Shown piece after piece: positions 29,901-39,532 of a DNA stretch of 64,000 nt. The position numbers and the translations under genes are program-made. Source of the DNA: Zygotorulaspora mrakii (lineage: Eukaryota; Ascomycota; Saccharomycetes; Saccharomycetales; Saccharomycetaceae); NCBI RefSeq assembly GCF_013402915.1, contig NC_050719.1, positions 186,001 through 250,000 of the forward strand, read 5' to 3'. Below the pieces are notes generated by a model. That model did no database searches. It worked only from the letters and a program-made list of their open reading frames with translations, and was not told the origin of the DNA. Each line of letters starts with the position of its first letter. Positions within the stretch are counted from its first letter, which is position 1.

Positions 29901-30032
29901 CACATCCATATCCTCGTCATCACTTATCATTTTTCGATAATCATCCAGGTTATCAAAAAACTGTTCCGCATCCTCTTCATAGGGTCGTACGCTGCCGCCA
30001 CCGGAGTCTTCTTTCTCACGAGCATCTACCAT
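26943..30032 (-). CDS. TFC4: TFIIIC subunit Tfc4 (tau131)
   Basis: TPR subunit of TFIIIC that bridges box A recognition to TFIIIB recruitment on tRNA and 5S genes. The 1029 residues are close to the S. cerevisiae protein (about 1025). An acidic N-terminus (about 1-95) precedes a basic patch (VKRKRKDGRPKPGAGRARRP), then a first TPR array (about 125-290), an acidic insert with runs of Asp/Glu (about 300-330), a second TPR array (about 430-560), a charged linker and C-terminal TPR-like repeats (about 690-1029). Motifs such as NFAAYETLGDIYQLQGRLND and FLAAHLN match the TFC4/TFIIIC102 family. Divergent from UFD1, as on S. cerevisiae chromosome VII. Confidence 0.95.
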   Translation of the reverse strand: MVDAREKEDSGGGSVRPYEEDAEQFFDNLDDYRKMISDDEDMDVQENEAGMLDVSDHENYASGADSLLAEFSDYGEMSEDDEEDFMDAIREVHNFKVKRKRKDGRPKPGAGRARRPRVLDPEVSQLLSEANEAFVRNDLQVAERLYNEVIKKDARNFAAYETLGDIYQLQGRLNDCCNSWFLAAHLNSSDWEFWKIVAILSADLDHIRQAIYCYSRVIHINNEEWECIYRRALLYKEIGQIGRALEGFQKLYAHNPFDSNILRELAVLYVDYNRINDAIDIYMKIFDSNVTRRNAIIAASESALESSDEDSNGDDDDEENKQSESPNEQDLEEMRLYPNINWKKISARYRCILFDWSSLNILAELFLKLPAGGASGIKIIKKCARWIERRENQTFWEDVADDSEFDDRRLKNSRFDVLTETEKEKSYTLPIDIRIRLGLLRLNNENFVEAISHFQFLYDENFPDISDLYFEVALALSKADKYKEAIDFFSPLLSVEEYCTLELYKPLAKCFKETEEYETAKKYYEQIVELEEDNLEEKLVLAEINYHLGNSDIFQGLLMEVVEQRKKQASESNTPDRQKDTDGTDVVQKDASGKPLLEDSLFRRAGPKKKRTPQDTERERSEREKRISAKVLDKYNKLALYKIGVNDGKKEQKLLWIDTASDLVDVFSSVKNFFIKSRSKKFVGIIRRTRKFNKVIDYKIERLSKLSKGDNLLDGLPLMEERVTLTSATELRGLTYDQWFELFMELALTMTKYQSIEDGLSIIETAQEVNVFFQDPTRAKTMKFVKMAIVLQTENETELTENLRGLLNQFQFNRKVLQLFMYSLVRGQTALSIVSSTVHQKFFLRQLKAYDSIRYGKHVNGQASITNKKVSNPQKLNSPYLYYIYAVLLYSSRGFLSALQYLIRLEQDAPNDPMVNLLMGLSHLHRSMQRLTANRHFQILHGLRYLFKYYKIRISSYTDLESQEADYNIGRAFHLLGLLSLAVQYYNKVLNDYEDEKLKKHAAYNSIIIYQESGNTRLANHLMEKYLSI

Positions 30033-30397
30033 TGCTTCCTATAGTGACTATATCACGCTGACTGAGCTTCAGAGTCCTGAATGCACACACCTCTCCTACC
30101 CTGTCCTGTTACTACTCTTGTAAAACAAATACACTTTTAAATAAAGGTCTTCATAACAGACTAACTTCAATATATTTCCTAATGTGTAACTAGCTCAAAA
30201 AAACTCTTTTAGGAAGTGTGTATCTTAAAAAGGAAATTCTCATGTTTTTGATATTTAAGAAGTGGCCCTCTGGCGATGAGAGTACAATTGTTAATTCATG
30301 AAATATAGCTAAAGAGCTTGTAAAACAGAGGCTCATTGTGAACCTATTAGCCAGCTAATTAAAGGAACCATTAGATTATAAGGGAAAAAACTACGAA
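30033..30397. other. TFC4-UFD1 divergent promoter region
   Basis: About 365 bp shared by two divergent genes, AT-rich. It contains a PAC-like GCGATGAG (listed separately). No ORF or RNA gene seen. Confidence 0.55.
30273..30280 (+). promoter_or_regulatory. PAC-like motif GCGATGAG
   Basis: Matches the core of the PAC element (GCGATGAG) bound by Dot6/Tod6 in ribosome-biogenesis and Pol I/III genes. It is 241 bp upstream of the TFC4 ATG, a Pol III factor gene, which suits that regulon. A single short motif, so modest weight. Confidence 0.4.
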
Positions 30398-31474
30398 ATG
30401 TTTTCAGGGTTCAACTCATTTGGTAGTGGCTATGTCAATATACCGCAGAAATATGAGGATTTCTTCAGATGCTACCCTATTGCGATGATGAACGATCGCA
30501 TCCGTAAAGATGATGCCAACTTTGGCGGGAAGATATTTTTACCATCCAGTGCATTGAATAAATTATCTATGCTAAATGTAAGGTACCCAATGCTGTTCGA
30601 GCTAACTGCGAGCGAGAACGGTCGAGTGACGCACGGAGGTGTTCTGGAGTTTACTGCGGAAGAAGGTCGGGCGTATTTACCGCAATGGATGCTGGCGACT
30701 TTAGGTGTACAGCCTGGCTCTCTGTTGAAGATAGGGTCTGTTGATCTGCCACTAGGTAAGTTCGTGAAGATAGAGCCTCAATCTGTGGACTTCCTTGATA
30801 TATCAGATCCGAAAGCTGTCCTTGAACACGTTTTGCGTAAGTTCTCCACTCTCACAGAAAATGATGTGATTGAAATAAGCTACAACGAGAAAATATATAA
30901 GATCAAAATTTTGGAGACAAAACCAGAGACAGATGCTAAAGGTATATGCGTAATCGAAACTGACTTGGTAACGGATTTCGCGCCCCCCGTAGGTTACGTT
31001 GAACCAGATTATAAAGCATTACAGCAAAAGCAGCAAGACGAGCTCGCAGACCGTAAGAAACATCAACAAATCGATCCAGCCGCTCATGGTGAGGGCACAA
31101 TGTCCAAAAGAATTCGCTACAAAGGTCTACTGAAGGAACCGAATGATGCTGGGTCAAAATTTGTTGGTGAGGGCCAAAAGCTTTCAGGAAAAAGTAGCAA
31201 GAAGAATGATGATAAAGGGTTAGACACAAGCAAAATTGACCTATCGTTGGATGGGGAGCCAGCTCCGTTAAATTTACCAGATGGCCAACTGTTTTTCGGC
31301 TTCCCCATAGTCTTGCCAAACGCGAATGATGCAAGTAAGGAATCTGATGTTCAGAATACGTTCCATGGGAAAGGTCAATCTCTTAGGAAAAGTAACAAAC
31401 GGAGAGACAAAGGTGATCATGCCAGCATAAAGTCCAAAGCTCCTAGGAGTCCAGAAGTCATCGAAATTGACTAA
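30398..31474 (+). CDS. UFD1: Cdc48 cofactor Ufd1
   Basis: With Npl4, Ufd1 brings ubiquitylated substrates to the Cdc48 ATPase, including ER-associated degradation. The 358 residues match the usual size (about 361). The UFD1 double-psi beta-barrel domain occupies about 15-200, beginning YVNIPQKYEDFFRCYPIAMM and containing KIFLPSSALNKLSMLNVRYP. The C-terminal third is charged and carries LSG/LNLPDGQLFFGFPIV, consistent with the Cdc48- and Npl4-binding segments. It converges on the BRE4-like gene with 117 bp between stops. Confidence 0.97.
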   Translation: MFSGFNSFGSGYVNIPQKYEDFFRCYPIAMMNDRIRKDDANFGGKIFLPSSALNKLSMLNVRYPMLFELTASENGRVTHGGVLEFTAEEGRAYLPQWMLATLGVQPGSLLKIGSVDLPLGKFVKIEPQSVDFLDISDPKAVLEHVLRKFSTLTENDVIEISYNEKIYKIKILETKPETDAKGICVIETDLVTDFAPPVGYVEPDYKALQQKQQDELADRKKHQQIDPAAHGEGTMSKRIRYKGLLKEPNDAGSKFVGEGQKLSGKSSKKNDDKGLDTSKIDLSLDGEPAPLNLPDGQLFFGFPIVLPNANDASKESDVQNTFHGKGQSLRKSNKRRDKGDHASIKSKAPRSPEVIEID

Positions 31475-31591
31475 GTACTGTTTATACTTTTTTTTTGTTT
31501 AGTTGCATAATTTTCAATTTGAGGAAACACAGAGAGCAAAATAAAAAATTACAAAGTAAAAATCTATCGGGAACTAGCGATAATAATGTCA

Positions 31592-34500
31592 TCATTGAGA
31601 TGGATTTTTCTTGCTGCTGTGACTTTTTTGGCTTACGATTCTTTTTAAAGCAAGGGGAAGGTCTTCGTCGGAAGTATCATCGTCTTCATTATAATAGCTG
31701 GAGTCGGCATCACCCAAAGTTTTACTCTTGTACAAACCATCGCGCATTATCGATCCTATAGAGAACGCTCTTTTTCTAAACTTCTCAGGCAATCCATCAT
31801 TATTTTGACCTGCTTTATGTGATGCAATACGAGCCAAATTCACTGTATTATCCCCTGCTGCTTCCGAGTTATATTCGACAGGCTGTTCGTAACCAGCCGT
31901 AGAAATGGAACTTCCAGTCATAGATTCCTCACCTTCTGAAATTGCAGGATTCAAGTCAAAAGATCTGTGGTCTTTTGTAGCCTTATCTGGCTTTTTTCCC
32001 TTGATGAATTCGTCAAAACCTCTTGCTGCCTCTGCCGCCCAGTCCTCATATAGCGGCCGTGATAAAAAACCGTATTTAAATTCATTTATACCAATCAGAA
32101 TTTTTGTTAGATCTAACAATTCTTCAATGTATTCAATGATTTCTTCAGCAGCAGAACTTGAAGCACTCCAACTAAGAAATTTCTCTTTTAGTGTATACTC
32201 ATGAGGACGTAATATAACTCTAGAACTGTCTCGTCTGCTCTTTAGGAGGATGCCCTCGTCGATATCACTATCTTCATCGTCGCGAAATACATCTGATACT
32301 GGTTTTGGTCTCAATGAATCCAAACGACTTTTGTATCTATTACGCAGCACTCTGCTAACGATATTAATAAGTCTTCTCTGCGCTATTCTGGCGCTGGGTA
32401 GAAATTGAGGAAGTGGTGTTTTATTTAGAAAAGCTTCCTGCATAGCTCGCATTAAGCAGGAAAAACTTGCAACCATTTGCCTCCTATAGGGAAACACTAC
32501 GTCATTCATTTCTTCAATCACCCCGCTACCGTACTGTTTCCGCAACAATGCTGCATTATCCATTCTATCTACAATTTGCCTTTGCACGAAAATAATTTGA
32601 GTGAACACGCTCTCCAATTGCGTATATTCACCCTTCAATCTAGGCTCTTGTCTAGTTAGACCTTTATAAGCATCTGCTCTCGCCAGTGCAGCCTTGGCGC
32701 TTCGTGAAATTCTTGCGAACTGGGAATATTTCTCTTCGGATAAAGAAACCTTGACCGTTTCACCCTCGAGGCCAGTAGCGTATAGAAGCTCCATTTCTGA
32801 GATACATCCACATACAAATGCGATTTCTTGATTCAATTGCTCACGAGCTTTGATTGGAAAGAAGCACACCTGAACAATGAGGGCAACACCTCCACCGTAA
32901 CCGACAGCAAGACATCTTTTGGCAAAACTTGATAATATGCCACCAGCTATAGGAGATGGCAAGATAGCTGCAAGCATCACAATGTAAATACTAATGATTT
33001 GGATAATTGCCGCCTTAACGTAAGGGGTTCCCAGAAGAAAGTAGAATCCAGGGACAGCGCCAAATATTGTAATAACAGTCTCCAAATAAGGATTGGTTTG
33101 GTGCACACCAGCAACATAAGAAAGATAACCCCATGCTGCCCCAATGATAACACCAACTGCACGCAAAAAGAAAACCCAAAACGTTCCCCCCACAGAGGGT
33201 TCGAGGCACAAAATGCAAACGAAACCAATCCATGTACCACGGTATTGTACATACCAGTGTCTTGTTTTAGGAATAAACATAGGGAACGAGGCGAGCATCA
33301 ATGCAATGGCTACCTGAAACCCAAATCTGAAATGACTGGAATTTTTCTTACAGAATTGATCCCACCAAAGCAAAGTCCGTGTTAGATAAAGCGAAGACCG
33401 CTCAGCGAAACCTGCATTTTTTTGGTTGCTCAAATATGTCGACGATTCAGCGTGCTGCTTGGTGATTGGAAGACCACCGATACCCTGCTTACCATCAGCA
33501 TCAAGGTTTGTTTCCATTTTCTGAGATAACAATTCATCTTCCTCTTGAGAGGGCCTTCTGACTGCCAAAACACCCAATTTTCCATATTGATCGCCATCGA
33601 TGGTACCTTTCAAACTTTCATTTTCCGTAATGACGTTGGTCCTGTAATGACTGCCCTTGAACCATGTTTTGAACGAGCCATAGTTTTTTAGAAAAATCAG
33701 CCAAAATGATTTTCCACGCAACCATCCTTTGCTTTCCCTTGTTTTCCTAATTTTGTAAACATCATTGACGTCCTTCATAATCTCAATAACGGAGTTTGTA
33801 CATTCCTTAAAATTCATCAGAAACGAGGAAAGCAAGAACATTTCATCACTGGTAGATGTGACATCAATATCTAGTCCAATCATCTCTTCTCTAAAATTTA
33901 GATCAAATTCTATCAATGCTTCGGTCAGTTTGATAATTCTATCCTCAAGATCGAAGTCCTTGGGTAAATCTTTCTTGTGCTCATATGCGACAAAATCTCC
34001 ATCCGGGAAAATTATAGGCAATTTGACTTTATCCAGATCAACGTCATATGCATATGATATGATTAATTTCACCAAGTATATGCATTCACTGAGAGATTTA
34101 TGCAATCCATAGATGGGTGCCCTCAGTCTGTCCAAAATTTTGACGAGATTATCGGCATCTGCATAAACAATCTCTTTGTCTGTATGAATGGCCATTATAT
34201 CACCCTCCATATATTGCTGCTTGCCTAGTAACACAAATTCTAGTTGACAGGCGTTGACTAAACCATTAATGTACATGCCTAACGGTTCTAGTAGTTTTAT
34301 AATTGGCTTCAGCTGTGTTGGTGAAAGATACGAATAGGATATTTCGTAGATGCATTCTTCTAAAACAATGAGACAGTTGCCGATTTTCTTATCAATAGCA
34401 GTCTTCATCTTCAGCAATTTGGAAAGTGAAACGGGTGGTTCCGAGTATAAGGAGTCATTTCCCGTGCAATTCAAAGAAATGAAGAAATTAATCGAATCGT

Positions 34501-35194
34501 CAATTGCTTTGTGGATGTCATTAAAAGTTCCAACGGTTTGATTACCCAAAAAAGTACTTCCAAACTCAGGGAACAAAGTTAAATTCCAAAAAATCGACAT
34601 GGCAATGCCTAAATAAAAAGGGGTACTGAAGGAGTCCGCAATGACAGCTGCTGATTCAGTGAGCGGTGCCATGAAGGTGAAATGAACCACCAGAAAAAGG
34701 GGAAAGACGATACCAAAATAGTGATGAGATACCGATCTCATCCAACCGTGAAAAAAAAGCATCAGCGTCTCGAAAACTGCCATTATTGCTAAGCCCGCCT
34801 CGTATCCTCTGTAATGCACGGCATATTGCTGTAATTCCGTCAACGTATGCCAAGTACTGCCCAAACATCGTTGAGCCAAAAACCTCCCAAGCAAGGAATA
34901 AGCTAATCCAAAAACCAACCCTGTGAGACAGTAAATAGCGCCCTGTATGGTACCACTTACGCGTCTCCCAGGATGAACCATAACTGAAATGAGCGGCAGC
35001 ATCGCTGGTTCTGTACCTATCCTCTCCCTGACTTTAGGTATAAGACAGAAGATAAAGGCCACCGTGGAGTTTATTGTGGATTTCGCTATTCTTCGAGCCA
35101 ATATCTTATCACAAGGAAAATAATGCTGCCAAAGTTCAAACCCGCGCCTGAGAACACTGGGTTTCTTGGAGCTAGTCACCGATGAGCCAGTCAT
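31592..35194 (-). CDS. BRE4: Bre4-like multispanning membrane protein (FUSC/DUF2421-2422 type)
   Basis: 1200 residues from the first in-frame ATG at 35194; the frame is open 13 codons further to a GTG. Two hydrophobic blocks (about residues 30-220 and 620-790), each of several membrane helices, are separated and followed by long soluble regions. This is the arrangement of the fungal Bre4 family, related to FUSC/aromatic-acid-exporter-like proteins. Blocks such as [20 protein letters not shown] and [20 protein letters not shown] are typical. S. cerevisiae BRE4 (YDL231C) affects brefeldin A sensitivity and is thought to act in endocytosis; transport activity is not established. It lies outside the doubly conserved block, so the position does not help. 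Other DUF2421 paralogues remain possible. Confidence 0.7.
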   Translation of the reverse strand: MTGSSVTSSKKPSVLRRGFELWQHYFPCDKILARRIAKSTINSTVAFIFCLIPKVRERIGTEPAMLPLISVMVHPGRRVSGTIQGAIYCLTGLVFGLAYSLLGRFLAQRCLGSTWHTLTELQQYAVHYRGYEAGLAIMAVFETLMLFFHGWMRSVSHHYFGIVFPLFLVVHFTFMAPLTESAAVIADSFSTPFYLGIAMSIFWNLTLFPEFGSTFLGNQTVGTFNDIHKAIDDSINFFISLNCTGNDSLYSEPPVSLSKLLKMKTAIDKKIGNCLIVLEECIYEISYSYLSPTQLKPIIKLLEPLGMYINGLVNACQLEFVLLGKQQYMEGDIMAIHTDKEIVYADADNLVKILDRLRAPIYGLHKSLSECIYLVKLIISYAYDVDLDKVKLPIIFPDGDFVAYEHKKDLPKDFDLEDRIIKLTEALIEFDLNFREEMIGLDIDVTSTSDEMFLLSSFLMNFKECTNSVIEIMKDVNDVYKIRKTRESKGWLRGKSFWLIFLKNYGSFKTWFKGSHYRTNVITENESLKGTIDGDQYGKLGVLAVRRPSQEEDELLSQKMETNLDADGKQGIGGLPITKQHAESSTYLSNQKNAGFAERSSLYLTRTLLWWDQFCKKNSSHFRFGFQVAIALMLASFPMFIPKTRHWYVQYRGTWIGFVCILCLEPSVGGTFWVFFLRAVGVIIGAAWGYLSYVAGVHQTNPYLETVITIFGAVPGFYFLLGTPYVKAAIIQIISIYIVMLAAILPSPIAGGILSSFAKRCLAVGYGGGVALIVQVCFFPIKAREQLNQEIAFVCGCISEMELLYATGLEGETVKVSLSEEKYSQFARISRSAKAALARADAYKGLTRQEPRLKGEYTQLESVFTQIIFVQRQIVDRMDNAALLRKQYGSGVIEEMNDVVFPYRRQMVASFSCLMRAMQEAFLNKTPLPQFLPSARIAQRRLINIVSRVLRNRYKSRLDSLRPKPVSDVFRDDEDSDIDEGILLKSRRDSSRVILRPHEYTLKEKFLSWSASSSAAEEIIEYIEELLDLTKILIGINEFKYGFLSRPLYEDWAAEAARGFDEFIKGKKPDKATKDHRSFDLNPAISEGEESMTGSSISTAGYEQPVEYNSEAAGDNTVNLARIASHKAGQNNDGLPEKFRKRAFSIGSIMRDGLYKSKTLGDADSSYYNEDDDTSDEDLPLALKRIVSQKSHSSKKNPSQ

Positions 35195-35559
35195 CACGAC
35201 AACCACTTCTATGATATCACAATGATATCTCACTTGCGGAGAGCGCTAACCTTCAATTCCAGCACCACAGGTATGAATAGCTAAATGCAATACTCATTAT
35301 ATATAAACAAGGCAGAAAAGATGTAATTATGACACTCTTTTTTACTATTTTTCTGTTTTCCATGACTGCGATATAGCTCATCTGATGATGTTCAGGAAAA
35401 GTTTGGTGGCACGAACGGCTGGAACGAAAAATTTCCCGAAATATTCCGATCGTTCAAAGAATAAATAAAAAGAAGCTTCTTCTCACCTTGGCATTCATCA
35501 TTTTTCCGCATTATCAACATTTATCGGGATACTAAGCTATAGATTCTACAGTAAAGGAG
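35195..35559. other. BRE4-like 5' / PDR17 3' intergenic region
   Basis: Promoter of the BRE4-like gene (TATA-like ATATATAAAC near 35297) and 3' region of PDR17. An inverted GAAGCTTC with an extra TTC (35472-35482) resembles part of a heat-shock element, but is incomplete. No ORF or RNA gene seen. Confidence 0.5.
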
Positions 35560-36609
35560 CTATGAAAGGTTTTCGTAGTCTACGGGGTACAAGAGATCTT
35601 GATGATCTCCCTTCAAGTCGAATTCACTTAAGCCAACAAGACCTCCGAATTTGAGAAATCGTTCGTAGCTATATTTCTTCAAACTCTCAACCTTCTCCGA
35701 CAGGTCTGCCCAGTAAACTTCATGATTGTAAGAGAAATCCAGTTTTCCATTGTACAAGGATTGTAGTTGTGCGGCATCTATATGGTTCTCGAACGGCTCA
35801 TCAAATATGGTTTTCTGTCTTGTATTAGGATCCAAAAATGGATGCATCATCTTAAGAAAGGCCCATGCGAACCATGGGATATTGACCAACACACATTTAC
35901 CAAGTCGTTCCGGATAATGGTTCTGCATCACATTAAGGCATAGCTTTGCGATTGATAATGGCGGCATCTTGTCTGTGATGATTCCCGGCTCTTTATAGTG
36001 TTTGAAGTCAATCAAAACAGTAATATTTTCCACTCCTTGCGGTGTGAATGTAGTTACACTTTCCATCATATATATTAGATGCTGCACTTGCCTGAAGGAG
36101 GGTTCCGTGTTCTGACGGCCATTTTTCATATATAGCAGTGGTCTCCTATTGATATCAAACCCCAGAATGTTTTGCTTACCAGTCTCATTTTCGACAGAAA
36201 CGAGGTTAGAAGTCAAGGGCTGTGCAGTTATTCCATCAATCAATGAAAGACCAACTTCTCGTCTCCAGACAAGCGTAGATTTCAGACTTTTTATAGCTGC
36301 ATCTAAATCCCATTTAGACGCTCGTAAATATCTCAATAGACATTCCCTTGATAGCCAGCACTTCTCTTTAGACGTCAAAGGTTTCAGTGTCTCGGTGTGC
36401 GTCGTGTCAATTGGCAATTGCAATTTATCATTTTGAAAGTACTCAAGCATCGATTTGTACAATTGAGAGTGCTCTTTTGTAACCTTTGGTGGAAGTTGGG
36501 GTTTACCATAGTGTTTCGGCGGACCGACAAACGCTTTATCACAGGGGATCAAATCCTTCTTGTTCACGGGTGGTGATTGTTCTTTCACCCTCTTCGAGAA
36601 CAAACCCAT
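35560..36609 (-). CDS. PDR17: Sec14-like phosphatidylinositol transfer protein Pdr17
   Basis: CRAL-TRIO (Sec14) lipid-transfer protein, 349 residues against about 350 in S. cerevisiae. The CRAL-TRIO N domain holds WLSRECLLRYLRASKWDLDA; the lipid-binding domain (about 140-310) carries RRPLLYMKNGRQNTEPSFRQ, VLIDFKHYKEPG and NHYPERLGKCVLVNIPWFAW. Pdr17 (Sfh4) supports phosphatidylserine decarboxylation through Psd2 at endosomes and influences drug sensitivity. Similarity over the whole length and chromosome XIV neighbours (IST1, YIF1) favour PDR17 over the paralogue PDR16. Confidence 0.94.
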   Translation of the reverse strand: MGLFSKRVKEQSPPVNKKDLIPCDKAFVGPPKHYGKPQLPPKVTKEHSQLYKSMLEYFQNDKLQLPIDTTHTETLKPLTSKEKCWLSRECLLRYLRASKWDLDAAIKSLKSTLVWRREVGLSLIDGITAQPLTSNLVSVENETGKQNILGFDINRRPLLYMKNGRQNTEPSFRQVQHLIYMMESVTTFTPQGVENITVLIDFKHYKEPGIITDKMPPLSIAKLCLNVMQNHYPERLGKCVLVNIPWFAWAFLKMMHPFLDPNTRQKTIFDEPFENHIDAAQLQSLYNGKLDFSYNHEVYWADLSEKVESLKKYSYERFLKFGGLVGLSEFDLKGDHQDLLYPVDYENLS

Positions 36610-36808
36610 GATATTCTTGGATATTCTACTGGGCTAGACACAAGAAATATTATATAACTTCTACTTGAGGATATGCTATATTATGTGCCAGTCGATTAAC
36701 ATGGCAATTGGTTTTCATGACCCTGCCAGTATAGACAAAAAACATGATTGACTGCGGACTGCGGGTAACAGTAATTCGCATACAACATGCAATGCTTCTT
36801 CAAAGCAG

Positions 36809-37669
36809 TCATTCTATAACGATCGTGTCATTATTGACCATGGCCGCTATTTTGGGATTAAGATCAACCCTGTCAGTGAAACCCGCGTAGTAGTGAAGTG
36901 GAATGCGAGGGGCAATATCTATTATCGATTTCCAGCCTTCCGTATTCCGCCTTTCAGTCCAACGTTGAAAGAGCTGCTGCGCTTCCTGTGGAGACATGAG
37001 AACCGCGTATGCTACAATTGTTTCATCATTTTGAAAGTCGTTTCTTGAAGAGTAGTAGAGGTCATAGAGCTCTTGAACCTCGAAAAGTCTGCTCAAAAAG
37101 GTTTTTAGAGTTAGCTTATCGGCCACAGTAGGATCATCATTAATGAGTTCTATTCTTAGCGTCGAGGAGTCATAAAACTTATGTACTGGCTGTGAATTTT
37201 CGCTAGAATTTGTGCTCTCTCGTAAATTTTTCCAATCCCCGTAGCTCATTTTGAAATGCTTCAGTTTCCGAAGTGTTTCACCATACTTTTGAATTTGCTG
37301 AACATTCGGGGCGTTTTCATCGTTTGAGATCCTTGATGCGTCGGCTTCCCTTTTATGCAGCTTATTGATGTGAGCCGTGCGGACCTTATCATTGGTTTCA
37401 TGACTTTCACGATTTCTCAACCAACCGTTGTATGCGTCCCGGAGGGAACTATCACCGAGGACGTGGGTCGCCAGGGATATCAGATGGAACTTATGTAAAC
37501 TCTGCGGATTATCCGGTTGTTTGTCCGGATGATACAGCAGAGCTAAGGTCCTGTATTGTTTTTTTATAGCGGATGGTGTGAGCTGTTCGCGAGGCACGTC
37601 ATTTCCGAATTCTAGGATTTCATATAAGTCTAAATTCTCATCAAAGACCTTCTGCAGATCAAAACTCAT
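36809..37669 (-). CDS. CWC23: Spliceosomal J-protein Cwc23
   Basis: DnaJ-type protein of 286 residues (S. cerevisiae about 283). The N-terminal J domain (about 13-85) includes IKKQYRTLALLYHPDKQPDN with the HPD at 47-49, so it should stimulate Hsp70. A helical charged region follows, and the C-terminal half binds Ntr1/Spp382 in yeast, supporting spliceosome disassembly by Prp43. The J domain alone would not name it; the conserved KFHLISLATHVL block after HPD and the matching length point to CWC23. It is tandem with PDR17. In S. cerevisiae CWC23 is on the left arm of chromosome VII. Confidence 0.85.
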   Translation of the reverse strand: MSFDLQKVFDENLDLYEILEFGNDVPREQLTPSAIKKQYRTLALLYHPDKQPDNPQSLHKFHLISLATHVLGDSSLRDAYNGWLRNRESHETNDKVRTAHINKLHKREADASRISNDENAPNVQQIQKYGETLRKLKHFKMSYGDWKNLRESTNSSENSQPVHKFYDSSTLRIELINDDPTVADKLTLKTFLSRLFEVQELYDLYYSSRNDFQNDETIVAYAVLMSPQEAQQLFQRWTERRNTEGWKSIIDIAPRIPLHYYAGFTDRVDLNPKIAAMVNNDTIVIE

Positions 37670-39057
37670 CTAGTACCTTGGAAACTTGCAAGGTGGTTGC
37701 CTACAACTTGTAACATTGATCCTTCCGTCAGTCGTAAGTGCATGGTTTTAAATGTTTGGCATCGCCCGGACTCTCCGTCTATGTAATATGAAACAGAAAT
37801 TGAAATTGAAAAAGTCTAATGGGAATAATCTCTACAGACACTTGCCGTGGCGGCAATTACTGAAACACTCCAGAGTTGCACTGTAATTTGCATAAAATCA
37901 GCACAGTAAACTCACAGGGTGTACGAAAGCTGGGAAGGACGTGGTGCGAGAACTGTGAGACAGCCTCGCCAAGAGAGAGATATAGCGTCCCAGCGGGCCA
38001 AAGAACTACTACAAAAACATACAGTATGAGCGAAACTCATAGAGCGCATGCCCATCTCATTCAACTCTGCAAAAATCTGTAAGTCGCAGGCTTAGAGCTC
38101 TAATCTGATGTAAAAAAATCGAATAGACATTTTGTATGAGGATAAGCTCGACAAGTAGCCACAGAAAACCAAATACCTTTTGGTATGAGATCCAGGGGGT
38201 TGCCATCCGCCATTAAGGCGACCATTTTTAGCATTTTCCCTTCAAAAGATGAAACGCTACTTATTTTTACGTGGAATTCGTATAATCTTCCTTCCCACTA
38301 GCAAGATTTCCTCGAAGAGGCCACGAGACACAATTTTCTGACATAAGTAGTCTCAGTCGGTTTCGTGGTCGATTCATCATGCTGGCTTCACCAGATGAGT
38401 CTCGCTCACACTGCGTTCAAATTCGCGTTACGTATTGTTTACTATGTAAGCAAAACTTTCAAACACGTGCAGCGGTGTTATGTGCAACGCAGGTTCACTT
38501 TTAATGGAAAGTGAGCAATTCACGCAAAAAACCAAACTCATCCAGATTTGCATATCAAAAGCGTCTTATATTTAGCCGCTGATGCACTCGAAAAACCGCA
38601 ATTGAATAAGACCAATATTTCTTGTTGCTCATTGCCTATCATAAAAAAATAGCCGGAATAATGCATGTTGTGCCTATAGCTCATGTAATTGGTACATAGT
38701 GTTACACTTTGGGCAACCAGTTCAATGTACATCGATATACCTCTGAAAGAGGAGAGGAGTGATAAACAATCCGTGGAGAATGAGAGTATGTTTATCTTGC
38801 TACTACGAGATCGCGCAGATCGGAGTTTTTAGGAACACAGGCAAGATTGCACTAGCATTCTCAGATGGTTTCCTATTACCGCTAAAGGAGCCTTCAGAAA
38901 AAGCGAATCATAAATACGCCGTTTGATTGTTTTGGAAAACTCCTCAAAGAGGAAATATACCAGATTGCCTGTATGCTTTGCCTGAGAAGTGAATTTTTAC
39001 TCAGTTCGACCAGCATAATGTGTTCAAAAGAGGCCTTAAACCAATAACTTGACGTGC
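37670..39057. other. Gene-poor 1.4 kb stretch
   Basis: The longest gap in the window. It includes the CWC23 promoter. I tested it by eye for tRNA A/B boxes, C/D snoRNA boxes and the conserved 5' ends of spliceosomal, U3, SRP, RNase P and MRP RNAs, and found none convincing. It has a CACGTG at 38464-38469 and a small hairpin ATACC-TTTT-GGTAT at 38172-38185. Open frames are short and not protein-like. It may hold an unrecognised RNA, an origin, or the remains of a lost gene. Confidence 0.5.
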
Positions 39058-39381
39058 TCAAACAACGTGCAGAATCGCTCCAAGTTTTCGGATATCTCTT
39101 ATCTCGACCGACTCCCGTATTTGACTGATACTACTTCGATTAGACGATAATAGGGAAATAAGTGACGCGAATATGACACTCGAGAGTTCCTTGAGGTCTT
39201 CAGGTAGACTACTACAACCCGCATCAGCGAGTAATTCCAAATAATAATTCTTGGTTTGCCTAAAGCTGATTTGACATACGTGCTTCATCACTCGAGTACT
39301 CAGTTTCACAATGTCTGGGTAGTATTGATGCAGACGTTTTTGGTGCAGTTGTACGTATTGTACTTTTGTGACGAGATTCAT
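39058..39381 (-). CDS. Hypothetical 107-residue protein
   Basis: ATG-initiated ORF downstream of and tandem with YIF1. The product is rich in predicted helix, starting MNLVTKVQYVQLHQKRLHQY, with a Leu/Ile-rich segment LKELSSVIFASLISLL (about 64-79) and a charged end. No family recognised. The frame just upstream on the same strand (stop TGA at 39378-39380, overlapping this ATG) also looks protein-like at its end (LAVEDEDLFSARHNPSLRAS). This may therefore be the 3' part of a longer gene broken by a frameshift or intron. A GTATGT occurs inside the frame, but I see no matching branch site. It could be chance. Confidence 0.35.
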   Translation of the reverse strand: MNLVTKVQYVQLHQKRLHQYYPDIVKLSTRVMKHVCQISFRQTKNYYLELLADAGCSSLPEDLKELSSVIFASLISLLSSNRSSISQIRESVEIRDIRKLGAILHVV

Positions 39382-39532
39382 ATGAAGAAAGCGAGACCGC
39401 GAAAATCGCTAGCTCTTAAAGAAGGGTTGTGGCGAGCCGAAAACAAGTCTTCATCTTCAACGGCCAAGCTTATGAATTCTGGGTACTGTGTGAGTGCACT
39501 ACACCCTAGTTTATATTGTATATAAAAATAAA

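Noticed and set aside
38405..38430. tRNA B-box-like GTTCAAATTC
   Set aside because: The T-stem closing pair fails and no matching A box or acceptor stem lies upstream.
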